Below are positions 20,601 to 34,221 of a DNA stretch of 64,000 nt, piece after piece. Each line of letters begins with the position of its first letter. Positions within the stretch are counted from its first letter, which is position 1. Location: the NCBI GenBank assembly GCA_027943335.1, contig BSBK01003560.1, positions 372,001 through 436,000 on the forward strand, read 5' to 3'. Below the pieces are notes generated by a model. That model searched no databases and was not told where the DNA came from. It saw only the letters and a program-made list of their open reading frames with translations. The DNA is from Chamaecyparis obtusa. Its lineage: Eukaryota; Streptophyta; Pinopsida; Cupressales; Cupressaceae. Both the position numbers and the translations under genes were made by a program.

Positions 20601-23150
20601 TGTTGAATCTTGAGTTGGTTATTGTGTTGATTTATATTCATGATAGACCTAGTATGTGATACTCTATTTTGAAGCATTATGGATTTGTACTCTTTTTGAC
20701 AGGGATTTGATCACATGGGATTTTGATGAACTTTATTTTATGTTATATTTTTTGTACTCATGTTGATGATATGGTGATACCTTTATACTTGCATTCTAGA
20801 TAGTTGATTTAAATGACTATCGAAATGATGCAATTAAGTATGTATGCTTATATGAAAAATGAAAATTGGAATTTTAATTATGATGCGATGCAATTTCATT
20901 GAAAACTAAATGATAGGTGCTTAAATGTCATTAATGTATGCATAAAATTTCATGTGGGAAATGTGTGAAAAGTGGTTGAATAATTTATGATGTGTAGAAT
21001 TGTGTATTGGAATTGTGAAGTGTTGAGTAATTGGTAATTGATTGAATGAAGTTATGTTCATATATTTTATATGCATGTGATTTCTTGAGCTACTAATGTT
21101 TGAATTGAGTTGTGCAAGAAGTGACCATGGAATTGATTCAGAGAACTAGAGCCAATCCTCTGCGCAAAAGTTAAACCAAGGTTGTGTCTAATGAAGAGAC
21201 AAAACCTCATTGTAATGTCTTTAATTCATAATTGTATATGCTTGAGTATATGTCAATTATAGTTTGTTTATTACAAATTTGTTAATTTTAAATTGTTATT
21301 GTGCAAATGGACATGTCAAATGTGTTATGTGATGTAGATATTTTTGTGGTGTCACTTGACACTTGTGTTGTGTATATGTGGAAATGACATGTCCATTTGG
21401 GAGATGATTGGCTGCAACCAAACTTAGGATAGTACCTAGTTGCATGCTTTCATGATGACCTCTTGAGTAAAGATCTTGGAGTAAGGCCACATCCCTTAGA
21501 ACCTGTAGGTGAACTCAAGATGGGTTTTTGAGGGGTTAAATAGACACCTAGGGTTGAATTTAGGTACTGCTTCTTGAAGGACCACATGATACACCTATGG
21601 ATAAGGGTCAATTTTAGCCATAGGACCACCTAGGTATGTGTCTTGAGCCCTTCCAAAAGTTGGTTTTCCAAGATGGATGAAAATAAACTTTTGGAGAGAA
21701 TGGCCTTGGGTAGACAACCTCTCCTATCATTTTTAGTTTTCTTGTTTTATCTTCTTGAGTCACCTTTCTAGGAATCTATTTTTAGTAACCTTGTCAGGGG
21801 GTTGGGAAGACCAACCAATATAATTTTATGTCTTCTTCCAAGAGGGTTTAGCGAAATGTGTAGAGCCTTTTTAGTGGAATCTCCCAAGACTTGGAAGTTG
21901 TTCACCCACTCTCCAACTCTGGAGACAACTAAGGAGTTAGGGAGGATTTTTGTAAGGAGTGGGAATTGGATTTGAAAGATCTTCTACAAACCTCGTTTCC
22001 ATACTTGTTGTGAAGGTTGGTGATCTCATCTATTTGTTTTATATTTATTGTATAAATGAAATGTGTAAAAAAAAATGGTGTTAGGAATTTTCTATTTTGT
22101 TTTCATGGAGTTTGCATTTGATTTCATGTTTGTATGTATTTTGGGAGTGCAAGGCCAAACTCACCCTTGGGAGGGAAGAGTAGCCTTGGGGTGAAGGGAA
22201 TTAGGACAACTTAGAGAGTGTAGAGTCTCTCCTCGGGGAGGAGAGGGATATGGAAAAGATTATGGGGTCTTTGTTGCCATTATTCTTGGGGGTCATAAGG
22301 GGAGGTTTTTGGCATGTTGCCATTTGGGGGTCATAAAGTATTTTTGTGATTTTGAGTTGAGAAGAGAGGAAGTAGTTTTGTATCCTTGTGAAAGCATTTG
22401 TATTTGGTATATCTATGACATTCTCCTCCTAAGTACTTGGTCCACCTTCACCCTATTTTTGAATCATGTTGAGATTTTTTGTGTAAGAATTTGGGTTGGG
22501 AGTTCATGTGATTGTATTCTTGTTTGAATCTTGTTATTCATAAGTTATTTTTGAATGTTACCTGGTTGGTATCTTGTTCTCTTAGCTCCGAGGTGGCCTT
22601 GTAAAGGCTTAGGATGGGAGGTGAGCCTCCATGGTCATGGTTCTATTTCTTTTATTGTAGGTTTGCAACTTGTGTTTTCAAAAGGGAAGAGATGACATGA
22701 AAAAGTAAAGAGTACTTGGCCTCCATGTTGCTAAAGATCTAGATTCCCATGTATTTGAGTTATTTCTAAAGTTGTAAAAAAAAGGGCAATAAACAGATTT
22801 TAGTTTTCCTTGCTTATGTAGCTATTCTAAAGATTGTGTAGTTTGAGCTAAAGAAAAGACAATGAAAACCTATTGTAATCTATGTATTACCAGGTTGAAA
22901 CATGCATGATAGATTGTCATTCTAGAAGAGAAGAGATTTAAAATGGTATTTTTTTTTTTTGTGCTCCAAGATGTTTTATGTAAATAAAGGGGAAGATATT
23001 GTAAACTTATTTTAGAGATCTAAAATGAAGTAGTTTCAAACACTTATTAATTTCATGTTTTCATTTGCACCTTTTTTTAAAATGGTAGAGTTCATTTATA
23101 TATGTTTATTCATTGGATATGCAAATGTTTAGTTTTTGTATATAAGAGAA

Positions 23151-23312
<162 letters not shown>

Positions 23313-23545
23313 GGTACATGTTTGTGTATATATCTTTATATATATATTTAGTATATATATAAATATATATTTGTTGTGGTAAATCTGTTATAAAAATAAA
23401 AAATAAAAAATATTTGAGTCTCTTTCTTAACTTATATTTTATTGCCAATGAATGTTTTTATTCATCCTCATATATATACATATGTATTATTATATATCTA
23501 TATATATACATACATGTATTGTTATATATATATATAAATAAATAA

Positions 23546-23659
<114 letters not shown>

Positions 23660-24253
23660 TCAGTTAAAAACTAATTTATAACTAGCATTAAGAATTTTAA
23701 CTGAAACTATTCATGCATATAAAACAGTTGTTGCTTTTTGGAAAAATTTGTAAATGAAAATATATAGATTTTGCTTGAAACCTAGCTTTGGACTCATTTA
23801 ATATTATGTTAAGAAATATATATATATTTATAATAAAATATTTTTTTTTAAAAAGTAAATAAAAAATAATTTTAAATAATTTTTTTTTTATAAAAAAATT
23901 ACACAAATTTTGGGGAGGGTCGGCATGGAGGTCGAACTACAACAGTCGCCACTGGTATGGTCGTCACCCTCCTCAAAACCCTTCATTATTTTTAAAAGAA
24001 AAACATATATACTACATAAAAAGAAATTCTTTAAAAAAATATAACTACAACAAATAATAAAATAAACAACAACATCAACATGAATATTATTATTTAATCC
24101 TGAAACAAAGAAAAGTTTGTCCCTACAACACACAAACATTTTTGTTGAATCTTCTTTGTTCTCCAGTCCCAACTTGCAAACAAGAAACTCAAACAAAAAA
24201 GAACATGAAAAAAAAAGGGAAAGAGAAATAATATGTGTAGCTTAAAATCCAAC

Positions 24254-24282
24254 CCTAACCCTAATCTGAAATTAGGGTTAGG
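24254..24282. repeat. 12-bp perfect hairpin with CCCTAA-like arms
   Basis: CCTAACCCTAAT pairs with ATTAGGGTTAGG across a 5-base loop. The equivalent site in the right LTR (about 31848-31876) has a mismatch. The arms resemble telomere-type repeats but are too short to be telomeric. Confidence 0.75.
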
Positions 24283-24824
24283 ATGGGGTGAAATGGAGAG
24301 AGAAGAATTAAAAAAAGAAATTTGAAATGAGATTCCAATCTCATAAGAGATATAGAATCCCTAATTAGGGTTGAACTAGAAGAAATAATATAATAATGAC
24401 ATTTATATTAGTGTGTTTCCTTTTCATTCATTTGACTTTTTATTTTATTTTTTTATTTTTTGTTTTCTTCTTTTTCTTTTTCTGTCATAAGATTTTTGAA
24501 ATTAATATTTATATTAGTGTTTTATTTTAGATATGATTTTTGTAAAATTATAGAAGTAAGATTTCATTTAAGTAAGATTTTATAAAAGGGAGACTTTTTA
24601 TTTAAGTATTTAAATGGGTATTGGAAATTGATTAAATTTAATAGGATGTTATATTTATTTGGAATTAATTATTTCGTTCTAAAATACTAAGTTGTACAAT
24701 AATGCTAAATCATCACTAATGTAAAAATTTAAATATTAGTTTTAAAAATAACATGTTATGAATATAATCAAATTATGATTATAGTTTAATATTTTAAATA
24801 ACATATATTGAAATATTTGTATAA

Positions 24825-24938
24825 GTTCACAAGTCCATAGATAGTGATGACTTATTATAATATATTATAATAATATAATAGGTTCATAAGTCCATAGATA
24901 GTGATGACTTATTATATTATATTATAATAAGATTTTAT
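24825..24938 (+). repeat. 57-bp tandem duplication in left LTR
   Basis: GTTCACAAGTCCATAGATAG at 24825 recurs as GTTCATAAGTCC... at 24882. The right LTR has one copy only, at about 33000. Confidence 0.8.
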
Positions 24939-25571
24939 ATTATTCATTTCTTATGTGTCAATCAATTTTGTTGATGGGGACAATATAATGTTGATCTTTA
25001 TATTATTAAAATAGACGAGCCTTTTAGTGTATAAAGGGGACATTTAAGATTAGGTATTATTAATTTTATAAATGTGACATTATGCCTTATTAATGGGAAA
25101 TGTGGTTAATAAAATTTATAGCATTGTATACTACTTATTTAAAATTTAATAAATTTATTTATTTATTCCTAGGGTTAGAATGTAAATCGAGGAGGGTGAA
25201 TATTTAGGATTTTTTTTTTATAATTAATCATATTAATGTCAAAAGACCTTACTAAATCTCCTCCTTATTAAAACGTAATTATTTTGATTTAAATATCCGA
25301 TTCTAACTAAGGGTAGTCACCCTGGTTGAACCTAATCGGTTAGACCTTATCAAGGGATGTTGACAAGTCAACAATTGTCATGATTCCCCTTGACTTCCCT
25401 CAACCCTATCTGGTTAACACTAAAATTAAATCAACCTAACTGTGTTGTAACTCCTAACAAACTTAGAAAATAATTATATTTCTTCAACTTGCAACATGTT
25501 GGTGAACTTATAATATTGTAAAAAGAAAATTTGTTGGTGTGTTTTAACCTTAAAATTTGGGCATGACACTT

Positions 25572-25584
25572 TGGTATCAGAGCC
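25572..25584 (+). other. Primer binding site (initiator Met tRNA type)
   Basis: TGGTATCAGAGCC three bases after the end of the left LTR: thirteen bases complementary to the 3' end of plant initiator Met tRNA. Confidence 0.9.
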
Positions 25585-27549
25585 AGGTTTGCAACACTAG
25601 GGAGATTTTGGGTCCAATAATCGCTTGGAAGATTGCAGGTTTCTCTATAGGAGTTAGACAAGGTATGTTAGAATATTTTAATACTTCAAGTTAAAGATTC
25701 AATGTGCATTGATACATACTATTGCTTAAGATGTTCATATAAACTAGAATAATGATTGGTACCTAGATAAATAATTTAAGAGGGATATGAATAGATGGTG
25801 TTTAGTGTTAATGGAATCCAATCCTTTTATTTCTTTTATTTCTTTTTTTTTTAAAGAGTGAGACAAGTGGACTAAATTAAAGGGGTCACCAACTTCATTA
25901 GTGGAGTAAAGTTGTCCACTGAATCCTACCTATAAGGTTGAAACTTATAATTTGAGGGAAATATTAAAATGTAGCCATCATGTTATTGATCTTACTAAAT
26001 CAAGTATTGTTAAAACCTATGAATCGATAATAGGATTTATAAAGGTAGATGTATTGAAAAGAAATACTTATAAAAGATGTTGAAAATAAGAATTATTTTT
26101 AACCCCAATAGTAGGTAACATTAAGATGTAAGGAGACATGTTTATTTATTAAGTACACAAATGAATGGTTGCTTATAGTGGGACTTTCCTAATGCTTGAA
26201 CGATAAATAAATCATAGGATTTGCAAATGCACAACATCGGAACCACATACACTTATCTTGTTTATAATTTAAAATCTTATTATTCATGTTGAAAATATTG
26301 TATTAAATAGTGCAAGCAACTAAAACTACTTGTGAGGATCCATTAAGAACCTTATATTTTGGGAGACTATGATGCATAAATTTTCTCATATTTTCCTCTC
26401 AACATAGATAAGAGGTACTATATCGAACACATGAAATAACAAAGAATGTTACTTTATGAGTAAAAATGTAATAATTTACTTGGAAAATAAAATTGATCAA
26501 CACTTAAAGACCCTAATTTTGAATTTAAAAAAAAAGACTAATTTAGATAAGGGAATGGAAGTTCTACTACCTAGTCCAATTCCTTTGGACCACATGAGTA
26601 AATACTTAAAGATGATTTTTAAGAATATAGAATCAAATTACCACCCAATCTCATGCTTAATGACTATAATATGATAGCAAAATAAGGCCTATGCATGTGT
26701 AAGAAGAAGTCCTTTGGTAACTAAATGTGAAAACCCTTATTGAGATACACTTCCAAGATGATACAAGGTTTGGCGTAGAAATGCAATCTATAAATCTTTT
26801 GTGTCCTACTACATTGTAACATATTTATGAATTACAACAGGGTAGATGCTAAGTATGAATCAATGACCTTGTTTGCCGGTATTTTGAAAATAATTGAAAT
26901 GAAGTAATGAAACTATGGACAATGTATGACAAATTTAGTGACTATTATGAAATGAATGGAGATAGTATATATTTATATCTGGCATAAATAATTTGATTAC
27001 ACTATGTTAGTGCATAATTATTGGAGCTTTTCTAATATGATTAATGGAAGAATTATATTTTTTTCTTAGGGTGTTTTACTTATGGGTGGTCCCTTGTGCC
27101 TTGTAAAGCTAGCTGAAAATTGTCTTACCAAAATCTTCTTGTGCAATAATCCACCTCTATGATATGAACTTGCAAAATTATGTGTGTAAATAATGATGAG
27201 TTGTAAAATCTCTATTTATTTAACTGTGTAAGTATTAGTTGAACCCTTCTATGATATAAAATGAGTAGGGATAGGAAACTACCATAAGAATGTGGAATTT
27301 ATTTTTCCATATTGTAGAAAATATGGAATGGGAATGTATATCCTTAGGATAAATTTGTCAAACCTAGACGATTTAATAACTAAAATTTGATCATGTATAC
27401 AATGGAGAGTATGGATCTAGAACAAAAGATGGAATTATGTGTGTGATACATGTGGGTTAATCCTCAAAACTATTAAAGTATATTTTGTATAAAATTGGTA
27501 AATGCAAAAAGGGAGAATAACATGCATTTGCATCAACAATGAAGCAAAT

Positions 27550-27609
<60 letters not shown>

Positions 27610-29490
27610 TACTTATATGTCTTTAAACCATGTTTAAACTTGTAAACACTCCTTCTCGTGATGTAATGTGGTGTGCTTGTAGGGATGTTGTGTGAAGTAA
27701 ACATTTATGTGGAAGCAACATGGACATTATGAAAACATGTGTAGTAGTATAAACTAATAAATGTAATGACTAATGTGTTGTGTGAAGGTATATGTGATGT
27801 ATCCTAAGCTAGTGACTTGTTCACCTATCCTGGGGAAGGGTATGGTGGACATCAAGTGTCGAATCACCAAAAAGAACCCTTTGTGAAAGTTTTATGTAAA
27901 TGTGATGGTGCAAATGTTCACATGGTTAATTATGCTAGTAGATGTGCTCATGATGTTATTGTGTTGGTAGTCGTGTCTCTGGTCATTTCTACATTCATAA
28001 AATAAATACTCTTGTAGATGTTGTAATAGTGTTGTTTTATGCATTAGTGGCCTAAGTGTGTGTTGGTCATCTTATGTTGTGTAAATACAATGATGTATTT
28101 TATGTTGAGGGTGAGAGGGGAGTGAACCACTTTGAGGTGAGAACTTTTCTCAAGGAGAGGAAGATGATGTGGGTATGAGTACCCTTGAAAAGATGTTTGG
28201 AGGTAGTAGAAGAGCTATATGGAGTATGTATTATTATTAAATATGCACTTGTCTCCCTATTGTGTGTGTCCACCTCTCACCCCAAAGAAGGGTTTCTTTA
28301 GAAACCCATAGTGATTTAATCCCTTGTGAGGGCATATTTGGTTTGTTTTAAATATTGCTAAACTATATGTATGTTGATATTCCCCCTTCTCCGTCAGAGT
28401 GACCTTTAAAAGTCACATAGTGCGTGTAAGGATTATTGGTAGAATGTGGATTGCTAATTTTTTTTTAAATTTTTTTTTATTACTTTATTTTGTATTTTTT
28501 TTTGAGATTTCCAACAATGTAAAAGTAATTAAATTGTGTGTTAGGCTACTTAGCCAAATTTTATTTTGATGTCCCTAATTTGGCTCAATGACTTGTCTTT
28601 TACTTATTTTGTGTTGAATTTTTACAATTGTGGTCACTCTTTGAATCTTACTTTATTGAATCGTTCTTTTCAATTTTTACAATATGAATTTCATGTTTAT
28701 CTATTGAGGCTCTTATGGTTGTAATTTCTTGGCAAGGTTTTTCTTGGTAGGTTGTATGGGGGAGAAGATTTATTGGGGAATCCATTATTTTTAATATCAT
28801 ATAGAAGGGGGGAAATTATTAGAGAAGATCCCCATCACACTATCCTTTCCCTTGTCATCAATGTTAGGAATGACCATACTTGTAGCCTTGTGAGAGTCTT
28901 TTGTTGTGATGTGTTGTAATGTGAGTTTTGTGTTAGCACATTTTAAAACTATTTTATGATCTTATTGCATCATTATTATGTTTTATCAACAAATATAATA
29001 TAAGACAAGTACAAACTAAAAATTAACAAAGTGAAAAATGATATAGAGCTTAATATTGGATCTATATACACTGATATTGAAAATTTGAAGGTACCAACAT
29101 CAAGAGTGATGTTTAGGGTACAATTGAGTTATGTTGTGTACAAGGGGAAACAACCATGCATTAGTACAGTCTCGTGTGACCTTAGTTCTCATATTGATGC
29201 TTTGGATGATATTACTTTGCATGATCTTGTTGCTAAATGTAGGTTATGGTAAAGATGTAAAAATAAGATAGATTGTAAAATTTGGATAAACAGTTCCATT
29301 GTATAAGGTTTTACTTCTAAATGTTTGGAGAACTTAAGCCAAGGAAAAACATATCCTTAATATGTATTATCATTTTATTTTTGCATTGCATGAGATTAAA
29401 GATTGGAATTTATTCAATGATCTAAATAAGATGTCAGCATTGGAATTATGACCCTAAATTTGGGTGACTTCCAAGAGGAAGTTCATGCGT
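25585..29490 (+). other. Non-coding interior of the LARD
   Basis: Only very short reading frames; no zinc knuckle, protease, integrase, reverse transcriptase or chromodomain motif is visible on either strand. It holds a GA microsatellite at 27552. In LARDs the interior is thought to act through RNA structure and packaging signals; that cannot be judged here. Confidence 0.6.
27552..27607. repeat. (GA)n microsatellite, about 28 units
   Basis: Pure GA run inside the LARD interior. Confidence 0.97.
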
Positions 29491-29502
29491 AGGGGGGGAG
29501 GG
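29491..29502 (+). other. Polypurine tract of the LARD
   Basis: AGGGGGGGAGGG immediately before the right LTR start TGTGAGGCCC. Confidence 0.85.
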
Positions 29503-32500
29503 TGTGAGGCCCTATCCTAAGCCGGTCATAGTGTTGTATTTATCTTCATGATAGACCTAGTATGTGATACTCTATTTTGATGCATTATAGATTTGTACTC
29601 TTTTTGGCATGGATTTGATCACATGGGATTTTGATGCACTTTATTTTATGTTTTTTTTTTGTACTCCTGTTGATGATATGGTGATACCTTTATACTTGCA
29701 TTCTAGATAGTTGATTTAAATGAAAATTGAAATGATGCAATTGAGTATATATGCTTATATGACAAATGACAATTGGAATTTTAATAATGATGAGATGCAA
29801 TTTCATTGAAAATTAAATGTTAGGTGCTTAAATGTTGTTAATGTATGCATAAAATTTCATGTGGGAAATGCATGAAAAGTGGTTAAATTATTTATGGTGT
29901 GTAGAATTGTGTATTGGAATTGTGAAATATTGAGTAATTGGTAATTGATTGAATGAAGTTATGTTCATATATTTTATATGCATGTGATTTCTTGAGCTAC
30001 TAATGTTTGAATTGAGTTGTGCAAGAAGTGACCATGGAATTGATTCGAAGAACTAGAGCCAATCCTCTGTGCAAAATTTAAACCAAGGTTGCGTCTAATG
30101 AAGAGACAAAACCTCATTGTAATGTGTTTTAATTCGTAATTGTATATGCTTGAGTGTATGTCAATTATAGTTTGTTTATTAAAAATTTGTTAATTTTAAA
30201 TTTTTATTGTGCAAATGGACATGCCAAATGTGTTATGTGATGTGGATATTTTTGTGATGTCACTTGACACTTATGTTGTGTATATGTGGCAATGACATAT
30301 CCATTTGGGAGATGATTAATTGCAACCAAACCTAGGATAGTACCTAGTTGCATTCTTTCATGATGACCTCTTGGGTAGAGAGCTTGGAGTAAGGTCACAT
30401 CCCTTGGAACCCATAGGTGAACTCAAGATGGGTTTTTGAGGGGTTAAATGGACACCTAGGGTTGAGTTTAGGTCCTTTTTGAAGGCCCACATGATATACC
30501 TATGGATAAGGGTCAATTTTAGCCATAGGACCACCTAGATATGTGTCTTGAGCCCTTTTGAAAGTTGGTTTTCCAAGATGGATGAAAATCAACTTTTGGA
30601 GAGAATGGGCTTGGGTAGACAACCTCTCCTATCATGTGTAGTTTTCTTGTTTCATCTTCTCAAGTCACCTTTTTGGGAATCTATTTTTAGCAACCTTGTC
30701 GGGGGGTTGGGAAGACCAACCAATATAATTTTATGTCTTCTTCCAAGAGGGTTTCGTGAAATGTGTAGAGCCTTTTTAGTGGGATCTCCCAAGACTTGGA
30801 AGTTGTTCATCCACTCTCCAACTTTGGAGACAACTAAGGAGTTAGGGAGGATTTTTGTAAGGAGTGGGAATTGGATTTGAAATCTCTTCTACAAACCTAT
30901 TTTCCATAACTTGTTGTGAAGGTTGGTGATCTCATCTATTTGCTTTATGTTTATTGTATAAATGAAATGTGTAAAAAAAAATGGTGTTAGGAATTTTTTG
31001 TTTTGTTTTCATGGAGTTTGTATTTGATTTCATGTTTGTATGTATTTTGGGAGTGCAAGGCCAAACTCACCCTTGGGGGGGAAGAGTAGCCTTGGGGTGA
31101 AGGGAATTAGGATAGCTTAGAAAGTGTAGAGTCTCTCCTCAGGGAGGAGAGGGATATGGCAAAGATTACGGGGTCTATGTTGTCATTGTTCTTGGGAGTC
31201 ATAAGGGGAGGTTTTTGGCATGTTGACATTTGGGGGTCATAATATAAGGTATTTTTGCAATTTTGAGTTGAGAAGAGAGGAAGTAGTTTTGTGGCCTTGT
31301 GAAGGCATTTGTATTTGGTATATCTATGGCATTCTCCTCCTAAGACTTGGTCCACCTTCACCCCATTTTTGAATCATGTTGAGATTCTTTGTGTAAGCCT
31401 TTGTATTGGGAGTTCATGTGATTGTATTCTTGTTTGAATCTTGTTATTCATAAGTTCTTGTTGAATGTTACCCAGTTGGTATCTTGTTCTCCTAGCTTGG
31501 GGGTGGCCTTGTAAAGGCCTAGGATGGGAGGTGAGCCTCCATGGTCATGGTTCTATTTCTTTTATTGTAGGTTTGCAACTTGTGTTTTCAAAAGGGAAGA
31601 GATGACATGAAAAAGTAAAGATTTCTTGGCCTCCATGTTGCTAAAGATCTAGATTCCCATGTATTTGAGTTATTTCTAAAGTTGTAAAAAAAAGGGAATA
31701 AACAGATTTTAGTTTTCCTTGCTTATGTAGCTATTCTAAAGATTGTGTAGTTTGAGCTAAAGAGAAGACAATGAAAATAAGAAACTCAAACAAAAAAGAA
31801 CATGAAAAAAAAGGGAAAGAGAAATAATATGTGTAGCTTAAAATCCAACCCTAACCCTCATTTGAAATTAGGGTTAGGGTGGGGTGAAATGGAGAAAAGA
31901 ATTAAAAAAAGAAAATTGAAATGAGATTTCAATCTCATAAGAGATATAGAAGCCCTAATTAGGGTTGAGTTAGACAAAATAATATAATAATGACATTTGT
32001 ATTAGTGTTTCCTTTTCATTCATTTGACTTTTTGTTTTTTTGTTTTTTGTTTTCTTCTTTTTCTTTTTCTTTTTCTATCATAGGATTTTTGAAATTAATA
32101 TTTATAAATTAGTGTTTTATTTTAGATATGATTTTTGTAAAATTATAGAAGTAAGATTTCATTTAAGTAAGATTTTATAAAAGGGAGACTTTTTATTTAA
32201 GTATTTAAATGGGTATTGGAAATTGATTAAATTTGATAGGATGTTATATTTATTTGGAATTAATTATTTCATTCTAAAATACTAAGTTGTACAATAATGC
32301 TAAATCATCACTAATGTAAAAAATTAAATTTTAGTTTTAAAAATAACATGTTTATGATAAAGAAAAGTAGCAAGAGGGTGTTGGCCCATGGAACAAACGA
32401 CTAGGAGCACATTAATAGCACTTGTCTGAGAGCAGATAATCAGCAGAAAAATATTGTCCAGTCTGCCTCTATCAAAGACAAACTTAAAGATCATCTTGGG

Positions 32501-33685
32501 ACAAGCCCCCACAAAAGCTGCAAGCATTAACCAAAAACAAAACCAAAAGACCAGAGTGAGCCCTTTAAAATTGTCAGCAATCACTCGATCACAGGAAGGA
32601 AAGAAACTGAAAGAGAGAGACACTTTCATCACCATAAAACCAAAGAAGCAAGCTCAAGCCACAAATAGCCTGTCCATCTTTCTCCGTAAAAAATGAAGGT
32701 CCAGGAACTACTACACCTCCAGCCTAGCCCAACGCTGTCAAAGGTATTCCAACCTGCTGCAAACTCCTTGTCCACATCAATAGAAAAAGGGTCCACCTCT
32801 ATAGGAGCAAAGAGGAATAAGATCCAGATAACAAGGCTGAAGCTGTAACAACTCCTTCCATTAGCACGACCACAAGAGGTAGCCCAGAAAAACTCCACCT
32901 CAATAGGAGTCTCCTCAAATTATGAGACATGTTATGAATATAATCATGTTATGATTATAGTTTAATATTTTAAATAACATATATTGAAATGTTTTTATAA
33001 GTTCATAAGTCCATAGGTAGTGATGACTTATTATAATATATTATAATAAGATTTTATATTATTCATTTCTTATGTGTCAATCAATTTTGTTGATGGGGAC
33101 AATATAATGTTGATCTTTTTCATTATTAAAATAGGCGAGCCTTTTAGTGTATAAAGGGGACATTTAAGATTAGGTATTATTAATTTTATAAATGTGACAT
33201 TATGCCTTATTAATGGGAAATGTGGTTAATAAAATTTATAGCATTGTATAGTATTTTTTTAATTAATAAATTTATTTATTTATTTCTAGGGTTAGAATGT
33301 ATATCAAGGAGGGTGAATATTTAGGGGTTTTTTTGGTAATTAATCATATTAATGTCAAAAGACCTTACTAAATTTCTTCCTTATTAAAAAGTAATTATTT
33401 TGATTTAAATATTTGAATCTAACTAAGGTTAGTCACCCTGGTTGAACCTTAACAGTTAGACCCTACCAAGGGATGTTGACAAGTCAACGATTGTCATGAT
33501 TCCCATTGACTTCCCTCAACCCTATTTGGTTAACACTAAGATTAAATCAACCTAACTGTGTTGTAATTCCTAACGAACTTAGAAAATAATTATATTTCTT
33601 CAACTTGCAACATGTTGGTGAACTTGTAATATTTTAAAAAGAAAATTTGTTGGTGTGTTTTACCTTAAATTTTGGGCATGAAACA
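29503..33685 (+). repeat. Right LTR of the LARD
   Basis: Starts TGTGAGGCCC and ends near GCATGAAACA. Co-linear with the left LTR. It jumps from the equivalent of 22868 to that of 24182 at about 31777 (deletion of about 1.3 kb) and carries an insertion at 32351-32926. Confidence 0.85.
32351..32926 (-). mobile_element. 576-bp insertion with 5-bp target duplication in right LTR
   Basis: Absent from the left LTR. Flanked by ACATG at 32346-32350 and 32927-32931. No TG...CA ends and no clear terminal inverted repeat. On the minus strand it is T/G-rich toward its end (TTTTGGTTTTGTTTTTGG) and finishes TTTATCATAAA, reminiscent of the 3' part of a plant LINE that was 5'-truncated. That class is a guess; the insertion itself is clear. 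Confidence 0.75.
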
Positions 33686-34221
33686 GTTTGAGGAGGTGAT
33701 AGTGGTGGTTGAATTGTAAATGGCATAGTTGTTCATGGGATGATGGAATTGGAGATGTGTGATTGTGTTTATATACCTAAGGCATGCATTTGTGCATGAG
33801 TAAGGCCCCAAGAAGAACCTATCCTTGTAGCAGGTTGGGATGTGGATATGGATAGGAATGTGGATGTTGTGGTGGGGACTTGTGGTATGAATGGTTGGTT
33901 TTGGGGTCCCGTAAGTGGCATTCATATTGTGTAAAATGGTTGTTGGGATTTCATATTGCTGATCAAAGGTGGGAGGGACACTTGTGTAGAGGCAAACTAG
34001 GTGACGGGTGGAACGAGTGCTTGGGTGAAGACTTGTTGGGCGATAGATAAAGGTGTTTGGATAGCTCCTTGAAAAGGTGGCACTGGCGTAAAACTTTGGG
34101 TCATGAAAGGTGGAGGTATTGTTTGTTTGGAAATCTGTGTGAGAGGTGGAAGTGGTGCTTGCACAGAGCTTTGTGCTTGTGTGGCATTTTGAGATGTCAC
34201 AGGTGGAGGTGGTGATCCCAT
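33686..34221 (-). pseudogene. Proline-rich gag-like ORF, 5' part
   Basis: Minus-strand frame starting MGSPPPPVTSQNATQ at 34221 and rich in P, Q, T and S, open to 33997, then continuing with a few stops toward the LARD junction (PLTGPQNQPFIPQVP). No zinc knuckle is seen. Position and composition suggest the gag N-terminal region of the element whose LTR is at 37580-38742; the LARD at 20601-33685 cuts it. The function call is inference. Confidence 0.4.

Noticed and set aside
24240..24300. CCCTAACCCTAA as possible interstitial telomere repeat
   Set aside because: Only two to three units forming a hairpin, in both LTRs of the LARD; not the plant TTTAGGG array.
27435..27704. Minus-strand frame with a Leu-Ser repeat
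   Set aside because: Translation of the (GA)n microsatellite in the LARD interior.
30548..30880. 110-residue plus-strand frame
   Set aside because: Lies within the right LTR of the LARD, is broken in the left LTR copy, and has no recognisable domain.
32324..32898. Minus-strand frames rich in Phe, Trp and Leu
   Set aside because: They coincide with the 576-bp insertion and look like T/G-rich non-coding DNA; no membrane-protein family recognised.
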